Assembly: GCF_964204865.1 (NCBI RefSeq)
Contig: NC_135262.1
Span: 9,920,001-9,984,000, forward strand
Length of the DNA stretch: 64,000 bases
Reading direction: 5' to 3'
Source: Styela clava
Lineage: Eukaryota > Chordata > Ascidiacea > Stolidobranchia > Styelidae
Position numbers and translations under genes: made by a program. Of the stretch, positions 1 through 12,715 are shown piece by piece. The first letter of the stretch is position 1. Every line of letters begins with the position of its first letter. A model generated the notes under the pieces. It was not told the origin of the DNA and made no database searches. It saw only the letters and a list, made by a program, of their open reading frames with translations.

Positions 1-1088
1 ATGTTGGTCGTTAAAAGTCTCTAACTGACATCCAATGTCCTGTCTTTCAACCTGTTCTTTGTATTAGATTTCAGACTCTCTACAACGGAGAATGTGCTTT
101 CGTGATTGAAGCGCTTCCGAACATCAATAACATGCCCTTTTAATTATATTCTTTTGATACCGTAACAACCTGCATACATACCAAGCACTGGGGCTTTGTT
201 TTTCGCATGCACATGCTGTTTTTTGTTATCACTGATCGTTACCTATATCATCAAATGTGTCGCAGGCCACAGATTACGATACAGCGGCTCTAATGTGGCC
301 CGTGGGCCTGGACCCGCGTGATTTAGACTGAAACTTTATTTTTTTTGTGTATGTGATATCAGAGCTATATCTTTAAACAGTGCCAAGTCCGCGGTGGCAT
401 AATTTTTGAATTGTGAGGTAGGCGTTTCATAGTTCTAGCCTTTGTTCAGGATATGATTTCGATGAAATTGTGAATAAAATATTTCGTTTTCCTTTCCGTT
501 TCCATATACTTAGGCTTTGCTCCTTTGTATTACTCATTTGGTTATTCATGTAGCTTAACTCCAAAGCGGCGTAAAAGAATATTACCAACTTCATTTAAGC
601 TTGTTAGTGAGTATATATAATATCATGAGTTATACCTTTATAGTGCGTACTATTTATCTCCAGTTAATGCCTGTGATATACATATATATATATATATATA
701 ATTCATAGGCTCGTAAAAGTAAAGTCGATCAGTACAATGATATGATTTCTTTTATTTCAACTAATTCTAAATAATATATTATTGAGTTTCAAAAAATATG
801 TTGCATTATGTTTCTAGGTCGGGGCAAAGTGATTGTATTCATTTATTTAGGCACAACAATATTTCCATATTTGTTTCGCATTACTTAAAACATAATATTA
901 TTATCCCGCAACTAAATCATACTTTCCATTCGTGGTGTGTCAGAAATGAGTAATTAATTAGTTACATTGTACTCAACAAGCGTTTATAAACAAAAATACC
1001 AATTATGCTCCATGAAATTTATACAGGGTATACCAATATGATGCATTATCAGGTATATATATACAATGCATAATAACAATGTGGTTAT
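1..1088. other. Gene-free AT-rich flank
   Basis: No coding region is supported here. The stretch lies downstream of the minus-strand M15 peptidase gene and would contain its 3' UTR. A short (TA)n microsatellite sits at about 680-702. No TIR, RNA gene or conserved ORF was recognised. Confidence 0.5.
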
Positions 1089-3362
1089 TCAACAAACTGG
1101 CTGTAGCTTCCTGAATAAAGTGTCCCAAGTAGAAGCGTGGCGATGATTCAGGTCATCGTCGATATGAACCGGATCTTTTTTTCTGAAATCCTGACCCCAT
1201 CTGAGATTTTCGTCACCTCTGATTTTTCCCGTAAAACAGTTTGCAGCGATATTATTTCCACCTTTTTGTTTGTAAAAAATTGCAATTATAAAGGCATGCT
1301 CCTAACATATGTAGCAACAGGAAACAATTTTTTTAATGATTACTCCAAACAAGACTGTGCTAAAACAATCAGATACAATTGCTTTTGCAAATGAAATAGT
1401 TTTGTAACTTTAAAATTCTTTTTGCATTTGTTAGGCATATAAAAAATATTTATACAGACGCGCAGCTAGGATTTTTAAAAGGGGGGGGGGGTTATATATG
1501 TTATATTTTAACGTTTCCTGTGCTATTTTTGTTTTGAATCATCAAATGCAAACGGTAGACTAACTGTAATCAAAAAGAAAAGAATATATAGTTATAAAGA
1601 TTCATCAATTGCTTATGTCAATTAGGTAGTGAGTGTGAAAGAAACAATATGAATTTTACCTGCAAGGCATTCACTGTTGCACCAGCCTTTCGATGTCTGC
1701 AGATTCATGTCAATCGCATGCCCTACTTTGTGATTTGATTTCACGGCTGGTGTAACAATGGCTCCTGGAACTACCGCGTTATCTTTTCTGTATGAGTCTG
1801 TCACCCAAACCTGTGGGGGATATGTAAAAACAGTCACAAAATTTGAAAATGAGCTTGTTATAAAGTCTTTATTCGAGTAAATCGTTAAAAAAGCACGGCA
1901 ATAATGTTGTAGTGTGAGAGCGGTATTAACCTATTATGTTCCTTACAATTACTTTACAATCTTCTGCATATCCATCGATCCTATTCATTGCGTTTTTGAA
2001 TCCTGGTTCAATCCGAACAGCTTTGTTGTTGTATCCTCTCACATTACTGGTGGTGTATGTTTCCAGAGTGCAGAAACCAGAAGTAGTTCCTGTCATATGT
2101 AAAAGAAGTCGTCTTAAGTAGGCTAACATTTTCCACCTCAACATCTACAGACGTCGTGTGAATGGAATTTATATATATATATATATATATAAATATTGCC
2201 AAATGAAAATATAATCGGTATTTTATTCAACATTAATGAAATTACTGACAGATTTGTTTGTTTTTGGCGCACGTACACTTCGGGATAGCAACCATTTCCT
2301 CGTCTCGCCCAGGAACTTCAAATAGGGAAAATGAGGACGTGACAAATGCCTCTTAAAAAATTACAAACTATACCTCCTGATGGTACACAACATTTTCTGC
2401 TCGACGACCCTCCGCACATACTACTTTTCCATTGTCCTGAGCAATAGTTGCTGTCATGCTTGCACTGTCCATTTTGGGCGCCGCATTTGCTATCTCGATA
2501 TTTGACATAATAATTTTCCGTGCTTTTACCTTGTACAGACAAATTTCATGAGAACAATACAATGGCTGATTTAATTCGTATGTCTGACACTCTAAATTGA
2601 CCTGAATCTAAAAATCTTCCTCATCCATACGAAAATGACAAATATCAAAATAGAAATAGGTTGCTGATTTCGAGTTTAAAATCGCTCATAACAAAAGTTG
2701 ACCACCGTTAGAATTTTAACATCGGTTCTATTGATTGTCAAACAGTTGTTTTAATAAACGTTCTATGACCCTAATTTCTTAAAATTGTATCTTAAATATA
2801 GCTCAAGCACACATTTCCTTATAATACAAATATAAAATATTTTGTGAAGCAACGATAAAATCACTTACAAGTGGAAGAGCAAGGTTTACAGCAACGTATG
2901 AATAAATTCCCGCTGCACTTTCCACGTTCATACCCTGCTATGCAATTATGGGTTCGGTAATCGTGACATGTTCCGCCTATTCTGGTACAAGCAGAAGCTG
3001 AAATAAATAAAACGAAGTTATGTGAGTGTGTTACATTTTCTAACATCGCTTAAGTCAGGAGGGCTATATCGAAGTGAATTAAATTTGACAGAGAATATGG
3101 AGAAGATTTTGAAAAATTTCGACAAAAATTTATCCAGAGAAAGTTCGATTGTTAATCCTCTCGCGTAGATAATGCCAATACGCTAAATAGCATGCAAATG
3201 GGTAGGTCGCAAAATCGTATCTTTATGTAATGTATGCATGTAATTGGAGGCAAAACAGCCGACAAAATTGGTAGAATTATGATAACTAAACAGATTCAAC
3301 TTACTTTGTCCTCCTATGACGAAACACCCAAGAACAACACACGCAAATATTAGAAGCTTCAT
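1089..3362 (-). CDS. Secreted M15-family (VanY/endolysin-like) peptidase with two defensin-like cysteine modules
   Basis: Six exons: 3305-3362, 2869-2997, 2374-2493, 1947-2089, 1660-1810, 1089-1261. They sum to 774 nt and give 257 aa. Exon 1 is a signal peptide (about residues 1-18, MKLLIFACVVLG...). Exons 2 and 3 each encode one module with spacing C-x6-C-x6/7-C-x8-C-x7-CC, close to beta/big-defensin spacing, and both are symmetrical phase 1-1 exons. Exons 4-6 encode the peptidase domain: Arg158 in VTDSYR, the zinc motif SNHKVGHAID (His177, Asp184) and DPVHID (catalytic Asp230, zinc His233). This M15 layout is known from bacterial D,D-carboxypeptidases and L-Ala-D-Glu endolysins that cut peptidoglycan peptides. 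The inferred role is secreted antibacterial or digestive muralytic activity. The last intron's acceptor has a poor pyrimidine tract. An (AT)n run at 2169-2191 lies in intron 3. Confidence 0.85.
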
Positions 3363-6300
3363 ATTCACAGGCGCGCACAGACAGACCGCTCGAATCAGAG
3401 GCTTTGTAGATATAATACCTATAAAAACCAGAAGTCGCTTATATTTGCGGGAATTTTCCATACATTCTTTATTATGGCACAATGAGTTTCGCTTTGCCAT
3501 TGAAGCGGTTTCTTATGTAGGAAATCGTGCTCTATTGTTATGTTTTTACGATATTTTAAAAATGGCCCGTGTATAAATATCTTTTTTATTGCGTTGCGTC
3601 GGTAGGCCAAATTTAAAAAATGGTAATTGGAGTGAGACCACGCGGATGATTTGCATAGGCGTATGAAATAGATTAAAACAAGGTCAGGAAAGCATGTCTG
3701 CTGTCTCACAATGGGTTGCGAAGTATTAAGGAAATTGATTCAGTGTTCTAAACTCGGATTCCACATATTGTTTTCAACGTAACCTCGAAAGCAAGAATTT
3801 ATAATAATGGTGCTAGGAAACCAAGACTCATGCGATAAGGAAAAAACAGTCATTAAGAGTCGTTTAGTCAACCAGACATGAATGCTTCATCCCATTGTTT
3901 TCCAACGTTTGTGTGCCTCTAAGTGAGAGTCAACACAAAGGCAATTCATGAACTTCGATACAATATCACTTAATTAAAGAAATCTTTTCTTATAGTAGTT
4001 GTATACACTTTCATATAAAATTTGTAAAAACTGGAATTGGGATAACCACAGAGAAAACAATAATTTGTTTGCTTGGTAAAGATAGTATAATTAGCCATGT
4101 GACCCTATGATTAATTACCCTCATTTTTCGTTAAATCTTTATATTTGTAGATATGAACAAAATCTTGAAACTTTTGTCACAATCACGGCAAACTCAAATT
4201 GCACAGATTTTTGTGATATGCATTTATGGGTGAAGCCCTTAATTATCCAAAAAATAAATAGAACATGGCCTCGAACACTCACATTAACATCTCATAAACA
4301 TTTTACCCCTGGAAACCTTTGTTGACTTCCCTGAAACAAAGCGGTGTCTCTAATTTTCATAAATCAGCAGTGTTTACGCGGGCTTCGCTAACTATCTATT
4401 GAGCATATTTGAAACTACTTAAACATAATTTAGTATATAACTCGAGCTGGGAAATATCAAAAATGAATTGCAAAAATCCTAGTTTGTGAGAAAGATTTAA
4501 TTTCGGTGACTTTCGACTTCTGAACTTCTCGTTAATTGGCCAATCACAATTACCGACATTGTTGATGTTGCCGAGCTACGCAAATTGGACCTTTGGCGAC
4601 CTCTTTAAAACTCATAAATCACAATTGACGATATTTCCGACAAAGTTGGCATTGCTGGCTTGTGCAAAGTAGACACATGCAATTCAAATATACTAAAAGT
4701 GCGGTTGCTAACTTATTTGTAGGGTTTCTCCGTTTTTCTTATTCATATGGGTTGATTCAGGTACGCATAACTGGCGATGCCGCTTTTTTGAATCACCGAA
4801 TAAAATAATTTTTCTGATTAAAGCGGTACGATGGTCGACGGATGACGTGGCACAAAAGTCAGCACCATATTATATAATCAAAAGAGTGACACATATATAT
4901 TTGGTAAATGTTATATAAATTCAAAAGACAGAAAACAATTTACATGAGAGAAATGAACCAGAGTTCTTCAATGCCGAGGTTGAGTTATTACGCATAAAAC
5001 GTTAACAAAATAAATAAATATTATTCAAAAAGGCTACACCTCATTGTTGTTGCTGTTCTGAACTGAGTCACACTTTTGCGAATGGTGCTTGACTTGTCAT
5101 ATATGCCACGCACCTTCAGAATATTATTGTTATTTCAAATGCAGAAGTTTCTCCAGCATTGTTTGACATTCTATAGCCAGCGGATAAGACCAACCGTTGA
5201 CGTTTTCTGTCACTTTGCTTCCATCTGACGTTACAACATTGCATCTTGGATCTTTTTAGATTTTGCACCCTCTCGTGATTTGCTGCGTATTTGTTTGTTT
5301 TTCCTTGTATTGCTTCTTTATTATGTTGTAACGGAAAATCGAAATGAACTTACTAAAATTATTCTGAGAAGGCTGAATCAAATATATAAATGTGGTTGTC
5401 AATGTCCGCGCGGTCAAATCGTCATTGATGCGCAAAGTTATGGGTCATTGATGGGTGCAAAAGCGCTGCCACCGTACTTTGCAGTCGTTAGTATGAATGG
5501 GATGTGAGTTATAGATGCAATGTAAGAATTCTTTTGTAGTAGCGTTTGATTCAAGATTTATTCAAAATTTTAATATATGCGTTAAGATAAAAAATGCGAC
5601 ATCAAATCTTTTTCGCATTAGAAGGTTCATTGAACTGGTATACATGGTAATTGAATGTGACTGGCAATAGCAGCACAATGGAAACGAACGGCAGGATGGT
5701 TTTCTACGAAACTCTAGTTAGCGTTTATCAAGATTTAAGCTAAATAGATTTAATACAATGGTATTCTGCGAAACAGAGACTCATATTGTCTGCTTTCGAA
5801 CGGTAACCGCAATCGAGCGAGGCCCTACGTGTTTCTAGTCGCAGTTGAAATAGAATACAGAAAATGGGACATGATATACCAATACATTCGAGATTAGACA
5901 TATAAACGACGGAAACTCAAAAGTTGGGAATGCTTTGTACTTTGTACATACTTTGTTGAATTTAACAGAATGCCCCATTGTGTATTCGAATGTGCCCCAC
6001 AAGTGGGGTACAGTGAGACACTTGACAAACGTTTTTAAAAGCATTTTGGTGGTGAGGTGTTCGTCGCGATGGAATTTCTTAGTCGCTAAATAATACCCCT
6101 CTCGGCATTAGCCCCGTAAAGTGAAATGAATGTGCAGAATATAGGGTTCAAAATATGCAAAATAAAAAAGTGTTCCAACCTTCCTCCTACAATATTTGCT
6201 CCAGGAAACCATAAAACTTGTATATATACACTATTACGGGCAGGGCAGAGAAGGATGAATAACATTATGAAAGAATATGGCTTCAAGTACTGAATTAAAG

Positions 6301-6873
6301 TTTTTTAAACTATCAGCATGGATGATCATAAATCCCTTTTTTGTTGGTTGGTTCTGCATACTTTGGTGCAGTCAATTTGAATACATTTTTCTTTCCTTCC
6401 ATCAAATGTGATGATGGTACTTTGTTATCAAAGTTGGCAGTGCTTGAATTTTCCTCATATGGTGAAGAGGGCAAGGTTTTACAACATGAATTCTGTTGCG
6501 TTGCAGACGACGACCGCTTCCTATTTCGATGTTGTATGAACGAACATCTTCTTTTGAGATAACGTTTGCAGGAATCAACATATCTTTTGCTTTACAAACA
6601 CTCTCGATCGCAAACTCGCGCACAAGAAAATGTCAGTGAATTGAAATAGATGAAATTTGATACGTGCAGAAAAATCATAAAAATTACAGCAAATGCAGCA
6701 GCAGAAGGGTATTTCTTCTCAAATCGACTATCCTCGGATGTGAAATATGATAATCGATTCTATCAAAACGACTGCTTGCACAACATAAGTTTCACAAAGC
6801 ATATGAATTTTGATTTATACTATTCGCACTGGAGTTGAAACGCTCGAGCATCGAATGTTTTTGTTATATTTTA
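3363..6873. other. Intergenic, no supported gene
   Basis: Upstream of the M15 gene. Short ORFs are present on both strands but lack credible starts, splice context or recognisable domains. For example, 5280-5507 begins only at TTG, and 6402-6623 on the minus strand has no domain. The proximal part presumably holds the M15 promoter; no clear TATA box was assigned. Confidence 0.4.
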
Positions 6874-7236
6874 CTTACCATACGTCCCGTTCTAGACGGG
6901 ACAGTCCCACTTTTTAATGTCTTGTCCCGGCGTCCCGACCGGTCAGCCAAAAGTCACGCTTTGGCGTTCACGCCGTTCAGCCAGCCAGCATAACACACAA
7001 GCATTACCATTTAGCATGTTCAAGTACTGTTGAAAAGGCACATGTTTGACCGTTGCAAGCAAAAACGCTGGCAAATTGCGTCTTTGAAACAAAAGTGGGT
7101 CGAGATGTTCAAGGAATTTGACAAAAAAAAAAACGCACATGCATTTCAAACTTTCAAGAGCTGGTGGAGATCATATTTTGTTTACCTGGAACGTTCGCAT
7201 CCGTTAGAAGAAAAGTATGATGGGACGAATAAGTAA
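6874..7236. repeat. Possible transposon fragment with GTCCCG-rich end
   Basis: A palindrome with GTCCCG arms around TTCTAG occupies 6884-6902, followed by repeated GTCCC/GGGAC words to about 6945. A small basic, Trp/Lys-rich ORF lies at 7030-7236. The GC-rich end in AT-rich DNA resembles transposon termini, but no partner end or target duplication was found, and the ORF has no assignable domain. Confidence 0.3.
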
Positions 7237-7287
7237 ATTATCAATGCTTGAAAACGGCAGGCTATTTTATTATTCTTTCTAATTCGA

Positions 7288-7605
7288 ATTATTACTTATC
7301 GATTTTAATCGGTAAGTATGTTGATAGGTATTTGTCTGTCTGTTTGTTTGTCTGTTAGATGCACGCGATATCTCACGAAAGCGAGATTGAATCTGCTCCA
7401 GATTTTGCATGTGCATTCATCATATGTCGTACCAAAAGCCTATTGATTTTGGATGAATTATGTCGTATAATTAGCGAATTATTAATAAATTAGTGATGGG
7501 ACACAAGGTGTGACTATGGAGTAAGAGCGCTGATTTGGGATCCTCTAACTTTCGATCGATAAGTCTTTGGTCTCTGACCGATATTCTTGTTTATATCGTT
7601 AACAT
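7288..7605 (+). repeat. Dispersed repeat, copy 1 (inverted relative to 27312-27625)
   Basis: Begins with a hairpin (CTTATCGAT...ATCGGTAAG), then a TGTC/TGTT-rich stretch, and contains the phrase GGGACACAAGGTGTGACTAT. The whole unit recurs in inverted orientation at 27312-27625 with moderate divergence. No protein coding is evident. The right edge abuts a hAT-like element starting at 7606, suggesting that element inserted into or beside the repeat. Confidence 0.7.
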
Positions 7606-8648
7606 CAAGGCTGCCCAACCGGCCCGTCCTATGAAGTTTGTAAGCAGACTTTTTATTCTATGTTATATATCAATATACAGGCTTAAGTATGTTTCGTGAT
7701 TTTGATGTGATTATTCCTGCCATCTATCTACATTCAAATGCCGGTTCTTATTATTACGTATGTGTCAAGTCTTGCACCCTGTTGGACATCGACGTCAGTT
7801 TTTCATTTCTCTCAGAACTGAGCGTTCTGTTCGAGGAACTCGAAAGATATTGTGCGATCATTGAGGACGAACGCTGAGCGCAATTAAAGGAGTGAATTTA
7901 GATCCTAATTGCAAATTAATTTCATTCTGATTGTTTCTTACGTGTCTGCTTTGATCGTCTTCATCGCTAACGTTAAATAAAAAGTCAACAATATCTTTGG
8001 TACTTACTGGTCCCGGGACTCGCTGTCCTTTTATGTTTGTACTTTTTTTTTAATATTTGAGCTAAGTAAGATTTGTGAAATGTCGTCAATTGAAATTGCT
8101 GCATATTGGTTACAAATCAGTATATATAAGCTATTAGTCCAGAAATCTCTGTAATGGTACTTCATTAAACACTTGTATTGGTGTTTCAATTACACGAAAC
8201 TGCCCACTAAAACTTGATATTCCCGCGACATTGGCGCACATTATGCTCATTTGAACATTGAGGCAGTATCATATCTACTGAAAAAGAATGAATAAAAACA
8301 CTATAACGCGAATACAACACTCAATTTTGACGTGATGTGTGTGTTCTCGTGTGGTCGTCAAAAAACCGCAAGTACACGCCCGTGTTAGCAGATATTCGAA
8401 TAGTAACCTGCTCTTCTATTATTCGACTTGATGTTCGAATAATCTGCCTGCTCTACTCAGTAACCAGAAAGCAATTATTAAATTGATTGATTTTATGTTA
8501 ATAAGCTTGCCCTTTATGTATTATGTACATTACCTACAGCGAAATCAGGACTTAGCTGATATTAATGTTTGGTACAAACGTTTGCGGCCCGCAACGAATT
8601 TTGTCATGTGAAAGTGGCCCGCGAGACGAAAAAAGTTGGGCAGGCCTG
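7606..8648. mobile_element. hAT-like non-autonomous element (degenerate)
   Basis: The left end CAAGGCTGCCCAACCGGCCC and the right end ...AGTTGGGCAGGCCTG are approximate inverted repeats, and the interior near the right end has the GTGGCCCGCG wording shared by other hAT copies in the window. Flanks GTTAACAT and GTAACGTA are only roughly similar, so the target duplication is eroded. A 62-codon ORF at 7689-7877 is probably incidental. Confidence 0.55.
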
Positions 8649-9126
8649 GTAACGTAAATTCCTTTTTTTTTTATAAGTTTATCTAATATTCTAATTGAAA
8701 GCGATATTTAGACAGAGAATATAATATGCGCATGAACTCTCGATGACAATATTGTCAATGAAGACAACTGGGATGGCTTCAAATGTAGGCCTATGTAGTA
8801 AAATTGGAAAAATATAAAGTTAAAAATATCACAGCTAAGGGTTGGTCTTTGAAGGCGTTCCGCTCTAAAGTCACAAAAATATGGTAATCCTAATTTTACT
8901 TCGTTGTTGTTTATCATTTACTTTTACGATGCTTTTGTTATTGTTTTTATCCTTCAGCAGACTATTAGTTACTTGCGATTAGAATCACATATTACTCGCA
9001 AATTTCTTGTATACAATATATATAATAGAAATTGTGTGTTCAAACTCCACACTCAAGTATATACGCTCGAATGGTCTTTCGTCTATTTTTTTAAATAAAA
9101 TCTCTAACCACAGAAAAATGTGAAAG

Positions 9127-9275
9127 CAATTGGTCCAGTCGTTGGAGAGAGAGGCAATTTTTCCATAAAAATGAGAAAAAAATACTAACAACATAATAAT
9201 ACCAAAACGCAATTGGTCCAGTCGTTGAAGAGAGAGGCAATTTTTCCATAACAATGAGAAGGAAATACCAACAGA
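9127..9275. repeat. Two-unit direct repeat (unit about 80 bp)
   Basis: The phrase AATTGGTCCAGTCGTTG followed by AGAGAGGCAATTTTTCCATAA occurs at about 9128 and again at about 9210, each followed by an A-rich segment. A third, diverged version (CATTGGTCCAATTGTTGAAG) lies at about 12377 inside a hAT element, so the unit probably comes from the interior of a transposon family. Confidence 0.65.
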
Positions 9276-9569
9276 GAGAGATGTTTGAATTTATTTTCAT
9301 CGTCTGCCATGTATTTCAATCTGTTTTTCTGTCTTTTTTCTATGAAGCTAGAAGAGGCAGTTTTTATGACCTCGATATTTGACAGCACTTAGGCTACTTG
9401 TAAGAGCAACTTTTTTCGCGGATGAATGATGAATGTCAAATATCCCGCGTGAGATCACTAATTCATGACGATCAGATGAAAAATTCGCTCTGCATTGCTA
9501 CATCGCCAATCGGACCGAATATTAACAAACTTATTGGATAAAAGCGATGTCATACTTGACATTGAGCAT

Positions 9570-9690
9570 TTTTTGTAGCAATCTGTAGTCGGTGTAGTGA
9601 AAACTAGAAAATAACGACCATGTCAAGTGGCCCGCGCAGTCATCCGTAAACTAAATGTGGCTCTTCGGCCAAAAAGGTTGGACAACCCTG
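9570..9690 (+). mobile_element. Solo 3' end of a hAT-like element
   Basis: This segment matches the 3' third of the complete element at 38174-38634 (shared CTGTAGTC, AAGTGGCCCGCGC, CTTCGGCCAAAAAG) and ends in GGTTGGACAACCCTG. No matching 5' end was found upstream, so it is a truncated or rearranged copy. Confidence 0.55.
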
Positions 9691-11099
9691 GATTGAATGA
9701 ATATGGACGATTTCACGTGCAAGAAATTGAACAAATGGTTTAGCGAGTATATATATTTGAGTGGCGAGATTTTGTTGACGAACTTGTTAACCGACTCTTA
9801 CCAACGTTCCCAGTCCGCTCAATTTAATTTTATTTGCAGTCACTAACGTATACAGAATAGCCTACAATCCTGAAACTTCTCAAGATCCCATATCTACATT
9901 AAAAAGAAATTGAGCAGTAGGTAATACGTTAATCGAACGGCAAAATAATATTGAAAGCGTGATCTCGTGGCTCACGTCATAAACAGCATTGTAATTGTGA
10001 AGTATTCAAATAAGTCGTACTAGGTTGGGAAGATATCTATGAACAAAAACAAGTTTCTTGAATCTCAAAGGATATTATGTACGAAGCCCCCTTCGAAAAA
10101 TACACCTCCACTAACATTCAAAATAAGTAATTATCCAGACAGAAATGCAGATTGATCTGGAAATTCGAATTTTCAAGTGATTCCTAACGACCTAACCTCA
10201 ACTGGATAATTACCAAAAACGTGGCGGAGCCGTTTTTCTGAAATCTCACATTTTTGCATTTGTGGCGGGAGCTTTGTACGAAAGATCCATCATAAATTAT
10301 ATATATAATAAGTTTCTTACGAAACTCATAATGAGGAATTTGGAGAATTTACCTTCGTTATCATAATTTTAATCCCAATTGGGATGAATTAGGGGTTTTG
10401 TTGCTAATGGAACCAAATCAAACATTTCCGTTACAGAAATTAATTCTGTCTGAAATTACCCATAGTAAGGATTGGATCGAAAAAAAACAGGCTCAATTCA
10501 TTTATACAAGAAAGTACATGTAATCAATAAATAATTTCAAAACGAACTATTGATACATATTACTCTATTGACATAACATTAATGTCGTGACATACTTCCA
10601 CTCAAAAATGCCGAATTTAACTAGATGATAATTTAAACCAAATTATAGGGCCGACGCAAAAGCCCTGGGGACAAATTGATCGTTGATGAAAGGTTCACGA
10701 GGGAAAATATTCTGTGAGCGATGGGTATACGACTACGTGTTAATTCATTATTATTTTCAAAAAAAAATTTGTCCTATGACAGGGGTGGGCAACCTTTTTA
10801 GTCTCGCGTGCCAAAATCGGCTAAATTTGACCACAAAATTCTTCCGCGTGCCGACCGAAATTAAAAACAATGCTTTGCTACTTTCAAAGCAAAAAAGATT
10901 CACTATTCGGGAAAATATCAGTCCGACAAATAGATTTTATTACTTTCTTATTATATATCCGTGAGACTTCTGCTGCTGCATTACCGCTGATAGAGATTTT
11001 ACATTGGGTTTATATTTTTTAAGTTTCAAAGAAATACACGAACTACTGGTTTCATCTTTCAGGCTACTCCTGTTAGGAGACTTAATTAAGGGTCATAAC

Positions 11100-12715
11100 C
11101 AGGGGCGGATTAGGCCCCTTTGGTGCCCCTAATCACTGAAGATTTTGGTGCCCCCTCATGTGCAATTTAATTATAAAAACAATAAACCACATAAGTGTAT
11201 TATCCATTAAAATTATCACACCCAACAGTAAATAAAAATTTTACCAATATTTTTAGGTTTTTTAACAGTTATATATAGCCTATATATAAATCGGCCGTTC
11301 ACTGCCGATATGATATATCGGCAAGCACGCAATATCGGGACGATATATCGGTTGAGCTCTAATCCCGAGGAAGTGTGACAATAAAGATTCATGCCTCCAG
11401 TCTCAACGTGAATCGAATCGTCAATCAAAATACGTCAATCGAAATACCAAAGGATACAAGTCACAACTGTATTTGGAATTTTACCGATACCGAGTAGTCT
11501 ACCTCAGGGTGGTTCAAGGTTGCTAGGTTGAAGGAACGCAAAAACTTTTGAGGAGGTCTCGCGGGCCGCAAGTCGGATAAAATTCAAAAGTGATCGAAAT
11601 ATCGCGAGTTTACTTACTTTAAATTTATTAAACAACGAGAGTTTAACGTTCTAATCAGACTATTATTACGTTGCATGGATGGCGTTCTTTTAATTAAAGA
11701 AGATATATAAAGCCTTCAGTTATTTCAAAGTTAATTCCCGAGAATTACCGTTGGCTTTTGCGCATCTCGCGTTTAATATGGCTTCAAATTATATTATTTT
11801 GTGACAGATATTACTTGAAATCAAACCAGACACTGTGTGATGGGCAAGGAAATACGTTACCCTTGTTTTTTCCTATATATATCACCTTTCTTGGGACACA
11901 CATTTTATTACGAATTGTTGTATTGAGTAATTTAGACACTTGCAGCGTGAGCAAGCTTAGTGCCATTGTCAAATAGTAATACCAACCAAGTCCGTCTAAG
12001 TTGGTATTTCGGGACATAGCTAAAAACAAACTGGATTGCGCGGCGTTAAGTCGGCTCTGCGTTTCGTCACTACTGTCACATGGCCGACGCTTAAAACAGA
12101 GGAGTGTTTTTACTAAAATAAAGGCACAAAGCGTTAGAAAAAGGGTTTGAATCTCGAAATCCCAAACCCCAGTTGGAATAGCTAAAAAAACTCAAAAACC
12201 TTTTCCCCATTAGATACAAATATACGCTAAAATTGTTAGGTGAGGGGTGAGCCGCCCGGAATGTATCAGCGTGACAGCGTTTGGACCACCCTGGTCTATC
12301 TTATCAAAATACTCCCGACTTCGCTGACCACTAAATCGTTGAAATGCGATCGTGGAACCGCCGCATAGTGTAAATAGTTCATTGGTCCAATTGTTGAAGA
12401 GAAATCAAATTTTTTTAAAACAAAAATGCAGCAACAAGGAGAATACCAGAAAGAAAAAACAAGAACACATTAAGAAAACGACTCATAGGCCATTTCGTGC
12501 CCAAAAAAAAGTTACAGAGTTTATTTTTAATAAAGAAGGTTAATATGATACTTTAGGACGGAAAATGAGCGGATATTTTGAAGTTTGAGTCATCTGGTGA
12601 ACTCGTAATATTTTAATGAACATCGATAAACTATATAAAATTTCTGTGGTGCCCCTCTTTGCTTGGTGCCCTAAGCACGTGCTAATATCGTTTATTATTG
12701 GTTTATCCGGCGCTG
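11100..12715. mobile_element. hAT element nested in 10780-14397
   Basis: Starts CAGGGGCGGATTAGGCCCC and ends GGTTTATCCGGCGCTG, with subterminal GGTGCCCC/GGTGCCC words at both ends. A perfect 8-bp duplication GTCATAAC lies at 11092-11099 and 12716-12723. It carries a further insertion at 11505-12293. No transposase ORF was found. Confidence 0.88.
11505..12293. mobile_element. hAT element, innermost of the nest
   Basis: Starts CAGGGTGGTTCAAGG and ends CGTTTGGACCACCCTG. Flanks GTCTACCT (11497-11504) and GTCTATCT (12294-12301) agree at 7 of 8 bases. GCGGGCC and GCCGCCCGG words lie near the ends. No coding capacity was recognised. Confidence 0.82.

Noticed and set aside
5280-5507. Possible small secreted Cys-containing protein
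   Set aside because: Begins at TTG rather than ATG, has no splice partner and no homologous copy in the window.
7288-7605. Helitron, because of the terminal hairpin
   Set aside because: No CTRR end next to the hairpin and no TC start at the other end in either copy.
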